From assembly GCA_013815575.1 (NCBI GenBank), contig JACDFX010000033.1:1-8903 (forward strand): 8,903 bases of DNA, given 5' to 3'. The translations under genes and the position numbers were made by a program. The notes beneath the pieces were generated by a model, which was not told the origin of the DNA, did not search any database, and saw only the letters and a program-made list of their open reading frames with translations. This DNA is from Rubrobacter sp. (GTDB taxonomy: Bacteria > Actinomycetota > Rubrobacteria > Rubrobacterales > Rubrobacteraceae). This document shows, piece after piece, positions 1 through 6,188 of this stretch (its first letter is position 1; each line of letters opens with the position of its first letter).

Positions 1-151
1 GGTGGCGACGCTGGAGCCGGACTTCCGCAACGAGAACGGCAAGCCCAATTGGGTCGGCGGACGCGACTATAAAGGCGGGTCCCGGAGGGCCTTCGTCTGC
101 TCGAAGAAGACGGACCTCTCCTCCCTGCCCGTCAAGGTCGAGCCGGCGTAG
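1..151 (+). CDS. C-terminal end of an unrecognised protein (5' end outside window)
   Basis: An open frame enters from the left edge (first complete codon at 2) and ends at TAG 149-151, giving about 49 residues. The tail is polar and rich in Gly, Lys and Arg, with stretches reading PDFRNENGKPNW, GGRDYKGGSRRAF and VCSKKTDLSSLPVKVEPA. I see no membrane segment, no Cys cluster beyond a single Cys and no motif I can assign. A hairpin 11 bases after the stop looks like a transcript end. The next gene to the right is on the opposite strand, so this one is probably not part of the same transcription unit. The frame could in principle be spurious, but the clean stop followed by a hairpin and the reasonable composition favour a real gene end. 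No function is proposed. Confidence 0.5.
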   Translation, partial: VATLEPDFRNENGKPNWVGGRDYKGGSRRAFVCSKKTDLSSLPVKVEPA

Positions 152-162
152 GCGGGTCTCCT

Positions 163-190
163 TACCGGAGGCCCGGTATTCTCCTCTTCG
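163..190 (+). terminator. Putative terminator after the left-edge gene
   Basis: TACCGG (163-168) pairs with CCGGTA (173-178) around a 4-base loop, AGGC. A pyrimidine-rich tail (TTCTCCTCTTC) follows. The stem is only 6 bp and the tail is not a pure U-run, so the call rests mainly on its position 11 bases after the stop at 151. Confidence 0.4.
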
Positions 191-211
191 GCCAGCCCGC
201 GATCCGGGCTA

Positions 212-234
212 CAGGCATCAAGTTCCAGGCATCA
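212..234. repeat. 9-bp direct repeat pair
   Basis: CAGGCATCA occurs at 212-220 and again at 226-234, 14 bases apart, just after the hairpin at 194-210. It is too short to assign to a known element and may be chance or the trace of a small duplication. Confidence 0.4.
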
Positions 235-337
235 GGAAAGGCGTCCCGAAAAGACCGTGGCCGTCGCCTCGCCCCTCGGCGGCGAGGTGGATCGACCCTT
301 GTGGACTCCGCTGTGACGGAACTGTAACAGAAACTCG

Positions 338-354
338 GGCCCGGAGGCGGGGCC
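338..354 (-). terminator. Weak hairpin after the leftward glycosyltransferase
   Basis: On the minus strand GGCCC pairs with GGGCC across a 7-base loop, and the downstream bases read CGAGTTTCTGTT, only partly U-rich. It lies about 65 bases after the TAG at 420-422. The 5-bp stem and poor U-tract make this a tentative terminator. Confidence 0.25.
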
Positions 355-419
355 ATCGTACGGGGAAGTGGCGGGTCTCAGCCCCTTCCCACGAACCTTC
401 TCCACAATGGTGATGCCGG

Positions 420-1283
420 CTACTCCAGGAATGGGGCCACGGCGTTCCGGAGCGTGGGGTCGAAGACGGTCTCGTGCGGGATTCCGTACACGTCCAGGCG
501 ACCGTCTTCGCCGTAGCTGTTGGCCGCCCACTCCTCCTCCAGGACGCCCTCTTCTCTCAGTTTTTGCCACCGGCGCGCGTGCCAGCCCGGGCCGAGGGAC
601 GCGCCTGTGCCGGAGCGGCGGTCTGCGGAGGCGGCCCTTTCCTCCAGGTGGGCCAGAGAGCGCAGGGGCGTGTGCAGGAGGACCAGATCCCCCGTCTCCA
701 CGACCGGACCTTCGACGCCGTCCAGGGAGTGGGCCCCCTTCACCATCTTCATGGCCTCGGACGCCCGGCTGACGAGCTTGTGCAGCCGGGCCATCTCGAT
801 GTAGGAGACCTTCCCGGCGGCCAGGAGGTCCGGGGCGAGGGCGCGGTCCACGGGCGCGGGGACGCGGCGGGTCATGGTGAGAAGCTCGTCGGGCGAGGAC
901 TCCCTCTGTTCGCGGCGCTGGATAAAGTCCAGGTGCCGCACCCGAAGCGCCGACGCACCGGAGTCGGCCAGCACCTCCTTTATGGACGAACCGCGCGCAT
1001 ACCAGAAGTCGTCGGCGTCCACGGGCGCGACCCAGTCGGCCCCCTCGGCGAAGGCCTGGCGGGCGAGCTCCGTGAAGACCTCGCCCTGGCGGAAGGAGCC
1101 CCGGTCGCGCGTCCAGCGGACCCTGGGGTCCCTGCCGAGCTTCCTGAGCATCCTGCGGGTGCCGTCTGTGGAGGCGTTGTCCACGATCAGGAGCCGGTCG
1201 AAACCGGCCGCGAGATGGTAGAGGACGTTGGCGCGGACGATGTCGGCCTCGTTGCGGACCATCGATACCCCGTAGAGTCGCAC
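420..1283 (-). CDS. Family 2 type glycosyltransferase (GT-A fold)
   Basis: Predicted to transfer a sugar from a nucleotide-sugar donor to a growing glycan, at the cytoplasmic side. With the start I chose it has 287 residues. The N-terminus reads VRLYGVSMVRNEADIV, typical of this branch of GT2 proteins, followed by LLIVDNASTDGT (residues 31-42) for the nucleotide site and a DxD-type metal site DADDFW at 89-94. A late LLHTPLRS (202-209) resembles the HxPxRS motif of GT2_4-type enzymes. I see no membrane helix. The frame stays open to a GTG at 1418, but the extra 45 codons resemble no GT sequence, while the GTG at 1281-1283 has GGGGAGG five bases upstream and starts exactly where the family does. 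The gene is divergent from the pyruvyl transferase. The sugar and acceptor cannot be read from the sequence. Confidence 0.88.
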   Translation of the reverse strand: MRLYGVSMVRNEADIVRANVLYHLAAGFDRLLIVDNASTDGTRRMLRKLGRDPRVRWTRDRGSFRQGEVFTELARQAFAEGADWVAPVDADDFWYARGSSIKEVLADSGASALRVRHLDFIQRREQRESSPDELLTMTRRVPAPVDRALAPDLLAAGKVSYIEMARLHKLVSRASEAMKMVKGAHSLDGVEGPVVETGDLVLLHTPLRSLAHLEERAASADRRSGTGASLGPGWHARRWQKLREEGVLEEEWAANSYGEDGRLDVYGIPHETVFDPTLRNAVAPFLE

Positions 1284-1437
1284 CCCCACCTCCCCGTAAT
1301 GGATCTTCCTGACGTCGCACGCATCGTACCCGATAGGCTCCGGGCAGGCCCCGCCGCCGGTCGCGCAGGCCGGCCGGCTCGATGGTAGTGTACGCCGAAT
1401 AAGATCCGGCAACGACACCCCTGGAGCGTGCGAGAAC
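1284..1437. promoter_or_regulatory. Divergent control region between glycosyltransferase and pyruvyl transferase
   Basis: If the glycosyltransferase starts at 1283, 154 bp separate two divergent starts, enough for two promoters. The recognisable elements are weak: TAAGAT at 1400-1405 on the + strand, a 4/6 match to a -10 box about 32 bases before the TTG at 1438, and TACGAT at 1323-1328 read on the minus strand, about 40 bases before the GTG at 1283. I found no good -35 box at proper spacing for either. GGAG at 1423-1426, 11 bases before the TTG, is the likely ribosome site of the + strand gene. Confidence 0.35.
1289..1295 (-). promoter_or_regulatory. Ribosome binding site deciding the glycosyltransferase start
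   Basis: On the minus strand GGGGAGG sits 5 bases before the GTG at 1283-1281. The longer alternative start (GTG 1416-1418) has only a weak CAGGGG directly before it. Confidence 0.65.
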
Positions 1438-2976
1438 TTGAGGATAGCCCACTTCGGAACCTTCGACGTCGAGAACTACGGGGACCTGCTGTTCCCACTG
1501 GTACTGGAACGGAGGCTCTCCGACGTCTGCGAAGATTTCGTCCACGTCTCGCCGGCGGGGGGGGCACCCGACTGGGAGGACTGCGTACCGACCATAGGTT
1601 TCGACGAGTTTCTGCGGGAGGGACCGGAGGTCGACGGCGTGGTGGTCGGGGGCGGCCAGATCCTGCGCGCCTCGCCCACGCCGCTCGGCATCTACGATCG
1701 GGGCGGCGTCTCCCCGTTCGTGGCCTACCCGAGCCTGTGGCTCGGCGCCGCCTACGTGGCGGCCAGGGACGGCCTGCCCCTGTGCTGGAACGTCCCAGGC
1801 GTCCCCGCCACGTTCGACCCGGCCGCCGCCCGCTTCATGCGGTGGACGGCATCCGTCACCGATTACGCCAGCGTCAGGGACCGGGAGAGCCGGCGCCTGC
1901 TGGAGGAGGTCGGACTCGAGGCGGAGATGGGCGTCGTGCCCGACTCCGCCGTAGAGGTCTCGAAGCTCTGGACGGAGGGGGAGATCTCGGCGGCCTACGA
2001 GGACGCCTTCGCGCACCGCGGCAAGAGCGTGCCGGGGCGCACCGTCGCCTTCCACGTCAACGCCAGGCTCGCCGGCGAAGACGTCTCCGTCGTTGCGGGC
2101 CGCATGGACCGGATCTGCGCGAAGCTCCGGGCCTCGCCCATCCTGCTCGCCATAGGCCCCTCCCACGGCGACGTCGAGACCCAGCGGCTCGTCGCGGCGA
2201 AGATGGCCTCGGACCCGCTGCTGGTGGACCGGCCGCGGGGGCTGCGGGAGGTCGCAGCCTGCGTCGCGCGCTCCGAGGTCTACGTCGGCTCCTCGCTCCA
2301 CGGCATGATCACCGCCTGCTCCTTCGGCCGTAGGTGCGTCCTGATCTCGGCCAGGGAGGACCACAAGTACGGCGGCTTTCTGGATCACCTGGGGCTGGCC
2401 CGGTGGGAGGTACGCTCCTGGTCCCGGGCGGAAGAGGAGATCGGCGCCCTCCTGAACGCCCCCGCCGACGCCTGGGAACGCGCTCTCGAAAGGGTCATCC
2501 CCACCCTCGACGACCACTGGAAAGACCTCCGCGAAGCGCTGCTTTCTAGCGCAACAGACGGACCGCGCAACGCCGAGAAACGCGACGCTTTCGGGTCCTT
2601 CGGGCGCATCTCCGCCGGGCATTCGGCCTACCTCGGCGAGGACCCGGTCGGGGAGACGAAGGTCTTCGAAGGGTACGTGGCCGGCGACTTGCGCGACGCC
2701 CACGCCAAGCTGCGGCGGTCCGAGCAGGACGTGGCGAAGCTGACCCGCTGGATGGAGACGCTGGAGGCCCAGGTCTCGGCCCTAACGAACTCCCGCCGCT
2801 GGAAGGTCGGCGACGCCCTGGTAAACCTCCACCGCAGAGTCCTCCTCAGGCCCAAGGAGCCCGTCGTGACGCAGCAGATGGACGAAGTCTTCGGCCGATT
2901 CCACGCCTGGCGCGAAGGGGATCGGCCAACGGACGGGGACGTCCCAACCGAGGGGAAAGAACCGGCGGACGGGTAG
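1438..2976 (+). CDS. Polysaccharide pyruvyl transferase family protein with coiled-coil tail
   Basis: Members of this family (CsaB, WcaK, Pvg1 type) transfer pyruvate from phosphoenolpyruvate to a sugar as a ketal, adding negative charge to surface glycans. The 512-residue protein begins RIAHFGTFDVENYGDLLFP, the usual family N-terminus, and has a Gly-rich VVVGGGQIL (68-76) and the C-terminal signature YVGSSLHGMI (282-291) with the conserved SLHG. The family domain fills about residues 5-320, and CsaB-like proteins usually stop after some 350-400 residues. Here about 100 more follow: a helical, heptad-like stretch (about 415-450), then LTNSRRWKVGDALVNLHRR (449-467), which resembles the coiled-coil plus SRxW tail seen in some polysaccharide methyltransferases and glycosyltransferases, then an acidic, Pro-rich end. 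The start is TTG at 1438-1440, chosen from the family N-terminus, with GGAG 11 bases upstream. The gene is divergent from the GT2 gene, and a sulfotransferase follows after 130 bp. Confidence 0.87.
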   Translation: MRIAHFGTFDVENYGDLLFPLVLERRLSDVCEDFVHVSPAGGAPDWEDCVPTIGFDEFLREGPEVDGVVVGGGQILRASPTPLGIYDRGGVSPFVAYPSLWLGAAYVAARDGLPLCWNVPGVPATFDPAAARFMRWTASVTDYASVRDRESRRLLEEVGLEAEMGVVPDSAVEVSKLWTEGEISAAYEDAFAHRGKSVPGRTVAFHVNARLAGEDVSVVAGRMDRICAKLRASPILLAIGPSHGDVETQRLVAAKMASDPLLVDRPRGLREVAACVARSEVYVGSSLHGMITACSFGRRCVLISAREDHKYGGFLDHLGLARWEVRSWSRAEEEIGALLNAPADAWERALERVIPTLDDHWKDLREALLSSATDGPRNAEKRDAFGSFGRISAGHSAYLGEDPVGETKVFEGYVAGDLRDAHAKLRRSEQDVAKLTRWMETLEAQVSALTNSRRWKVGDALVNLHRRVLLRPKEPVVTQQMDEVFGRFHAWREGDRPTDGDVPTEGKEPADG

Positions 2977-3106
2977 CACGGTTCGGGCGTGGCAGTCCCG
3001 ATCCCGGGCCGCCTTTGGGGGCAAAAGGAGTATTCGAGTCCCGGGTTGGCTATCATGGCCTGTGTATAGGTAGAGACGACAACTACTGCGGACCGTGGGA
3101 GGTAGA
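2977..3106 (+). other. Spacer between pyruvyl transferase and sulfotransferase
   Basis: This 130-bp spacer has one small inverted repeat, CCTTT (3012-3016) with AAAGG (3024-3028), and no T-run, so I do not call a terminator. TTGGCT (3046-3051) and TATAGG (3065-3070) look like promoter boxes but are only 13 bases apart, too close for a standard sigma-70 promoter. Read-through from the pyruvyl transferase gene is plausible. Confidence 0.3.
3097..3102 (+). promoter_or_regulatory. Ribosome binding site deciding the sulfotransferase start
   Basis: GGGAGG lies 4 bases before the GTG at 3107. An in-frame GTG at 3095 would place this element inside the coding region and has no purine-rich site of its own upstream. 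Confidence 0.55.
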
Positions 3107-4036
3107 GTGAGCCTGAGAAGTCTTGCGCCCAGGTTGGGGCGAGCGTTGAGGGCCGTGAGGTACGACGGCGGGGGTTCGAAGAACCAGCGGAACATCGTGA
3201 TCACGGGTCCCGGGCGCAGCGGGACCACTCTGACCTGCCACCTGCTCAACAAGCTGCCCGACACGGTGGCGTTGAGCGAGCCGATCTCTCCCGGGCAGTT
3301 CGCCGACCGCTTGCCGGACCACGAGGCCGTCTGCGACGGGATCGAAGGTTACTTCCGCACCATGCGCAAGATGGCGCTCCGCAGGGGAGTCGTGATTAGC
3401 AAGCATGTGGGCGGCGTGGTCCCGGACAACACCAAGGGGGAGGTGAACGGCGTCCGTCGCCGCATCGCGCAGAAGGGCAGGATAGAGGTGGGCAAAGACC
3501 TGCGGCCCGAGTTCTACCTGGCGATCAAACAGCCCAACATGTTCACAGCCCTGCTCCCGACCCTGGCGAAGCGGTTCCCGTGCTTCGCGATCGTGCGCAA
3601 CCCCCTGGCTATCAGGGCGTCCTCGCTCAGCATCGAGTCGAACAAAGAGCGCCGCAAGAACCCCCGCGCGATAACCCGGTACGACGAGGGGTTCAGGCGC
3701 TACATGGAGGAGAGCAAGGGAGAGGACAGGGACAAGATAGACAGGTGGCTTCGCAGAACGCACTACATCTTCGATCGCTACCGGCGAGAGCTGCCGCGCG
3801 ACCACATAATCCGGTACGAAGACATCGTCAGCTCAGGCGGCAGGGCCCTGGAGGTCATTGTGCCGGCCGCCCGCGAACTCGACGAGCCGCTCCGGTCCAA
3901 GAACCTGAACCCGCTCTACGACCGCGACAAAATAGTGCCCTACGGGGAGAGGCTCCTCGAAAGCGAAGGCGCCTACTGGGATTTCTACTCCCGGGAGAGC
4001 GTGGAGGAGATGCTGAACGGGTTCGCGCAAGGCTGA
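3107..4036 (+). CDS. Sulfotransferase-family protein (P-loop, PAPS-dependent)
   Basis: Predicted to move a sulfuryl group from PAPS to a hydroxyl or amino group of a glycan or lipid. The 309-residue protein has NIVITGPGRSGTTL (29-42), the sulfotransferase form of the P-loop that holds the 5'-phosphosulfate. FAIVRNPLAIRASS (160-173) gives the Arg and Ser of the 3'-phosphate loop, and HIIRYEDIV (233-241) is the RYEDL-type motif common in the superfamily. The N-terminus is basic with no clear signal peptide or membrane segment. It lacks the KE-HYFD motif of the three genes to its right and differs from them throughout, so it is a different subfamily (closer to Sulfotransfer_3-type proteins), not a fourth copy. 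The start is GTG 3107, chosen for its ribosome site; GTG 3095 would add four residues. It converges on sulfotransferase A, with only 19 bp between the two stops. The substrate is unknown. Confidence 0.82.
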   Translation: MSLRSLAPRLGRALRAVRYDGGGSKNQRNIVITGPGRSGTTLTCHLLNKLPDTVALSEPISPGQFADRLPDHEAVCDGIEGYFRTMRKMALRRGVVISKHVGGVVPDNTKGEVNGVRRRIAQKGRIEVGKDLRPEFYLAIKQPNMFTALLPTLAKRFPCFAIVRNPLAIRASSLSIESNKERRKNPRAITRYDEGFRRYMEESKGEDRDKIDRWLRRTHYIFDRYRRELPRDHIIRYEDIVSSGGRALEVIVPAARELDEPLRSKNLNPLYDRDKIVPYGERLLESEGAYWDFYSRESVEEMLNGFAQG

Positions 4037-4074
4037 CAGCGCGGAACCCGCGCTGTCAGCTATCAGCTTTTTTT
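4032..4074 (+). terminator. Strong palindrome terminator containing both convergent stop codons
   Basis: GCTGACAGCGCGG (4032-4044) is perfectly complementary to CCGCGCTGTCAGC (4048-4060), a 13-bp stem with a 3-base loop. Seven T residues lie at 4068-4074. TGA of the rightward gene (4034-4036) sits in one arm and TGA of the leftward gene (minus strand, 4058-4056) in the mirror position of the other. The U-run serves only the rightward transcript and starts 7 bases after the stem, more than usual. On the minus strand the stem is followed by CTTGCGCG without a U-run, so leftward termination would need another mechanism. Confidence 0.75.
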
Positions 4075-5087
4075 GGGGTTGCCGATAGAGACAGGGGTGC
4101 GCTCTGGAGCCGGGTCTGTCTGGGTCCGGGCCACTCCTCCCACAACCGCGACTCCCACAGGGGGTAGGGGAGGCGCTCTTCCGCGGGCGGGTCTTCGGCC
4201 AGCCGCTCGGCGCAGAAGCGCCAGAACGAGGCGTAGCCCCCGAAGCGCTCCTCCAGGGCCGCGTTCTCGGCCCGGTAGCGGCGGGCCAGGTGGGCCATGG
4301 CGGCGGCCGGCGCGCTCCCCGTGGACCGGGTGTGGACCTTCGAGCCCGCCTTCGGGGGCGCGAAGGACGGGTCCACACCCAGGAAACCGTAGACGGCCCG
4401 CAGGAGCTCCTCCGGGAAAAACTCCACGTCCTCCAGGAAGCCGACGAAGATGCGTTCCGGCGGGTAGAAGGCGCCCCAGGTCTCCAGGGTTCGCAGGTAG
4501 TCCGTCCTCCGTAGCGCGCCTTCGCCGCCGAAGTGGCGGAGGAGCTCCTCTTCCGTCGCGGTGTCTATGGGCCTGTTCTTGCCCCGATCAAAGCTCATCA
4601 CGGTCTGCGACCAGACGCGCTCTATCGGGTTGCGCATCATGAGGATGATCTTCGCCTCGGGGGCGAGCCCGTGGACGCGAGCGACGACGTACGGTTCCAG
4701 CGTGGAGTAGGCAGGCGTGATCTCGCCGACCACCCTCCCCCCTCCACGCTCGAAGAGCGAGGCGTACCACCCGTCGTCCGGGGCGCCCGCGTAGTACCTG
4801 AGGTCCCACCGGAAGTCCTCTCCGGAGAACTTCTTTCCGTAGAGTCTCTTCAGGTGTTTCTTCGTCCGGCGCCGGACTTGCGAGCGCCACCGGCGGTTGG
4901 CGGCACTGCCGCCGAAGACCCTGTGGGTGAACCTGGGCGCGGCGTTGCGGGGCTCGTGGAGCTTCTCGTCAAAGTAATGGACCTCTTTGAGCCGGGGCAT
5001 CCAGACCTCGGGGTGCGCCTGCAGGTTACGCCCCAGCCAGGTGGTGCCCGCCTTCTGGGCCCCTATCCCGATGAAGTCCGGGTACAT
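4056..5087 (-). CDS. Sulfotransferase A, heparan-sulfotransferase type (third of tandem array)
   Basis: A 343-residue PAPS-dependent sulfotransferase, likely acting on a carbohydrate. FIGIGAQKAGTTWL (5-18) is the 5'-phosphosulfate loop with Lys12. KEVHYFD (34-40) matches the KEVHFFD segment of heparan sulfotransferases, whose Glu is the catalytic base (Glu35 here). GEITPAYS (121-128) and MMRNPIERVWS (150-160) give the family Thr-Pro motif and the 3'-phosphate loop with Arg152 and Ser160. FVGFLEDVEFFPEELL follows at about 214. A C-terminal block, RFGGYASFWRFCAERLAED (281-299) then YPLWESRLWEEW, is shared with B and C. There is no signal peptide. ATG 5087-5085 follows the TAG of B after a single base and has only a weak ribosome site, so translation is probably coupled to B. 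The last codons (PKKADS) run through an A-heptamer that is the T-run of the opposing terminator. Residues 41-95 and 161-190 differ strongly from B and C. Confidence 0.88.
   Translation of the reverse strand: MYPDFIGIGAQKAGTTWLGRNLQAHPEVWMPRLKEVHYFDEKLHEPRNAAPRFTHRVFGGSAANRRWRSQVRRRTKKHLKRLYGKKFSGEDFRWDLRYYAGAPDDGWYASLFERGGGRVVGEITPAYSTLEPYVVARVHGLAPEAKIILMMRNPIERVWSQTVMSFDRGKNRPIDTATEEELLRHFGGEGALRRTDYLRTLETWGAFYPPERIFVGFLEDVEFFPEELLRAVYGFLGVDPSFAPPKAGSKVHTRSTGSAPAAAMAHLARRYRAENAALEERFGGYASFWRFCAERLAEDPPAEERLPYPLWESRLWEEWPGPRQTRLQSAPLSLSATPKKADS
4184..4243. repeat. 60-bp exact repeat, copy in sulfotransferase A
   Basis: All 60 bases are identical to 6320-6379 in gene C, and 13 more match after one mismatch. 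The segment codes for the conserved YASFWRFCAERLAEDPP region. Identity includes third codon positions, which protein conservation alone does not require. Confidence 0.9.
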
Positions 5088-5088
5088 C

Positions 5089-6087
5089 CTACGAGGCGGT
5101 TCTGAGGGAGGAGAGCGGGCCGCTCTGGGGCGAGATGTCCTGAGCCCCCTCCCACCGCTCCCACAGCGTCGACTCCCATAACGGGTACTTTATCTGCCTG
5201 GTGCGCTCCTTCCTCGGCGATCTCTCCGCCAGCCGCTCGGCACAGAAGTGCCAGAACGAGGCGTAGCCCCCGAAGCGTTCCTCCAGGCGCTTCGTGTCTT
5301 CCCGGTAGGTGCGGGCCAGGTGGACGGCGAGCCAGGAGGGCATCGTGCTCACCGAGCCCGTGTGGACCCTCTCCCTGATGACCCCGCTCGCCACCGACGG
5401 GTCGATCTCCAGGAAGCGGTACAGGCCGCGCAGCGTCTCCTCCGGGAAGAAGTGGATGTCTTCGAGAAAGCCGACGAAGATCTGGTCCTCTCGGTAGAAG
5501 GCGCTCCACGTATCGAGCGTGCGCAGGTAGTCCGTCATCCGGCGCACCCGCCGGTTCTTGACCTGCCGCCGGAAGTTCTTGATGGTCATGTCTTCTATGG
5601 ATCCGCCCCGGATGCGCAGACCCATGTTCGCCACCGACCACGGCCGCTCCACCGGGTTGCGCATCATGAAGACTATCTTTGCCTCTGGCATGAGCCCGTG
5701 GACGCGGGCCACCCCCTCTTTTCCCAGTATCGCGTAGTCCGGGGTCACCTCACCTGTGGTCTTCCCCCGCCCCGGCTCGAAGAGCGAGGCGTACCATCCG
5801 TCGTGGGGCTTCCCGAAAAAGTACCTCAGGTCCCACGCGAAGTTCCGCGAGGAAAGCCTCTCCAGCGGACGCCGGAGCCGGCCCCGGATCTGGCGGCGCC
5901 AGCGCTTGTCGGCCGGGCGGTCGCCGCGGAGCCTGGATACGAACCCGTCCTCGAGCTCGGCCTTCTCGTCGAAGTAGTGGAGCTCTTTTATCGGCGGCAT
6001 CCAGACCTCGGGGTGCGCCTGCAGGTTGCGGTGCAGCCACGTCGTGCCCGCCTTCTGCGCGCCTATCCCGATGAAATCAGGGTACAT
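5089..6087 (-). CDS. Sulfotransferase B, heparan-sulfotransferase type (second of tandem array)
   Basis: A 332-residue paralogue of A and C. The first 33 residues are nearly the same as in A (MYPDFIGIGAQKAGTTWL, then AHPEVWMP). It keeps Lys12, KELHYFD (34-40, presumed catalytic Glu35), GEVTPDYA (112-119), MMRNPVERPWS (141-151, Arg143 and Ser151) and the shared C-terminal block RFGGYASFWHFCAERLAE (271-288) with YPLWESTLWERW. Where A and C read TPAYS and VWSxxVMSFD, B reads TPDYA and PWSVANMGLRI, and it is very basic around 153-183. B is therefore the most divergent member around the predicted acceptor cleft. ATG 6087-6085 has AGGAGG (6092-6097) four bases upstream, so B can start translation on its own. 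It lies 101 bp after C and one base before A. An acceptor different from that of A and C is inference. Confidence 0.88.
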   Translation of the reverse strand: MYPDFIGIGAQKAGTTWLHRNLQAHPEVWMPPIKELHYFDEKAELEDGFVSRLRGDRPADKRWRRQIRGRLRRPLERLSSRNFAWDLRYFFGKPHDGWYASLFEPGRGKTTGEVTPDYAILGKEGVARVHGLMPEAKIVFMMRNPVERPWSVANMGLRIRGGSIEDMTIKNFRRQVKNRRVRRMTDYLRTLDTWSAFYREDQIFVGFLEDIHFFPEETLRGLYRFLEIDPSVASGVIRERVHTGSVSTMPSWLAVHLARTYREDTKRLEERFGGYASFWHFCAERLAERSPRKERTRQIKYPLWESTLWERWEGAQDISPQSGPLSSLRTAS

Positions 6088-6188
6088 CTGGCCTCCTGCG
6101 TCTCTGGGCGTGCCGCGTAAATGACAAACCGGAGCATATCATCGGGAGGGAGGACCGGCAGTCCGGAATAGGGCCACTCCGGCGCGCC
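6088..6188 (-). other. Gap between sulfotransferases C and B
   Basis: This 101-bp spacer is the longest inside the leftward array. It holds a weak inverted repeat, CCGGA (6163-6167) with TCCGG (6178-6182), 5 bp with a 10-base loop and no U-run, so I do not call a terminator. On the minus strand a TTGTCA box appears (6127-6122), but no matching -10 box follows. The B ribosome site AGGAGG is at 6092-6097. Confidence 0.3.

Larger units (their letters stand above)
152..419. other. Convergent intergenic region, no gene seen
   Basis: This 268-bp gap lies between two converging genes. Besides the hairpin at 163-178 it holds a second 6-bp inverted repeat, AGCCCG (194-199) with CGGGCT (205-210), and a 9-base direct repeat CAGGCATCA at 212-220 and 226-234. 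A short palindrome CTGTaACAG lies at 319-327, and a weak GC hairpin at 338-354 reads best as the end of the leftward gene. I see no convincing promoter or coding frame. The open frames crossing this stretch lack ribosome sites and family resemblance. Confidence 0.5.

Noticed and set aside
474..1388. A 304-codon + strand frame opposite the glycosyltransferase
   Set aside because: Antisense to a gene with clear GT2 motifs. Its composition is typical of third-position GC bias, and no ribosome site was seen.
232..2703. An 823-codon open frame on the minus strand spanning the GT2 gene, the divergent gap and most of the pyruvyl transferase gene
   Set aside because: The translation is low-complexity Arg/Gly/Pro-rich, has no family resemblance and lies antisense or out of frame to two clearly recognisable genes. 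It is a GC-bias shadow, although its length is striking.
3012..3028. Small hairpin after the pyruvyl transferase
   Set aside because: The stem is 5 bp, AT-rich at its top, with no T-run after it. Not a convincing terminator.
3046..3070. Promoter-like TTGGCT and TATAGG before the + strand sulfotransferase
   Set aside because: The spacing is only 13 bases, too short for a sigma-70 promoter. Left as a note in the spacer entry.
5248..6120. Long + strand frames opposite the sulfotransferase array (also 4533-5105 and 6468-7235)
   Set aside because: They recur at matching places in each paralogue because they mirror the conserved coding strand. The protein composition is implausible and there are no motifs.
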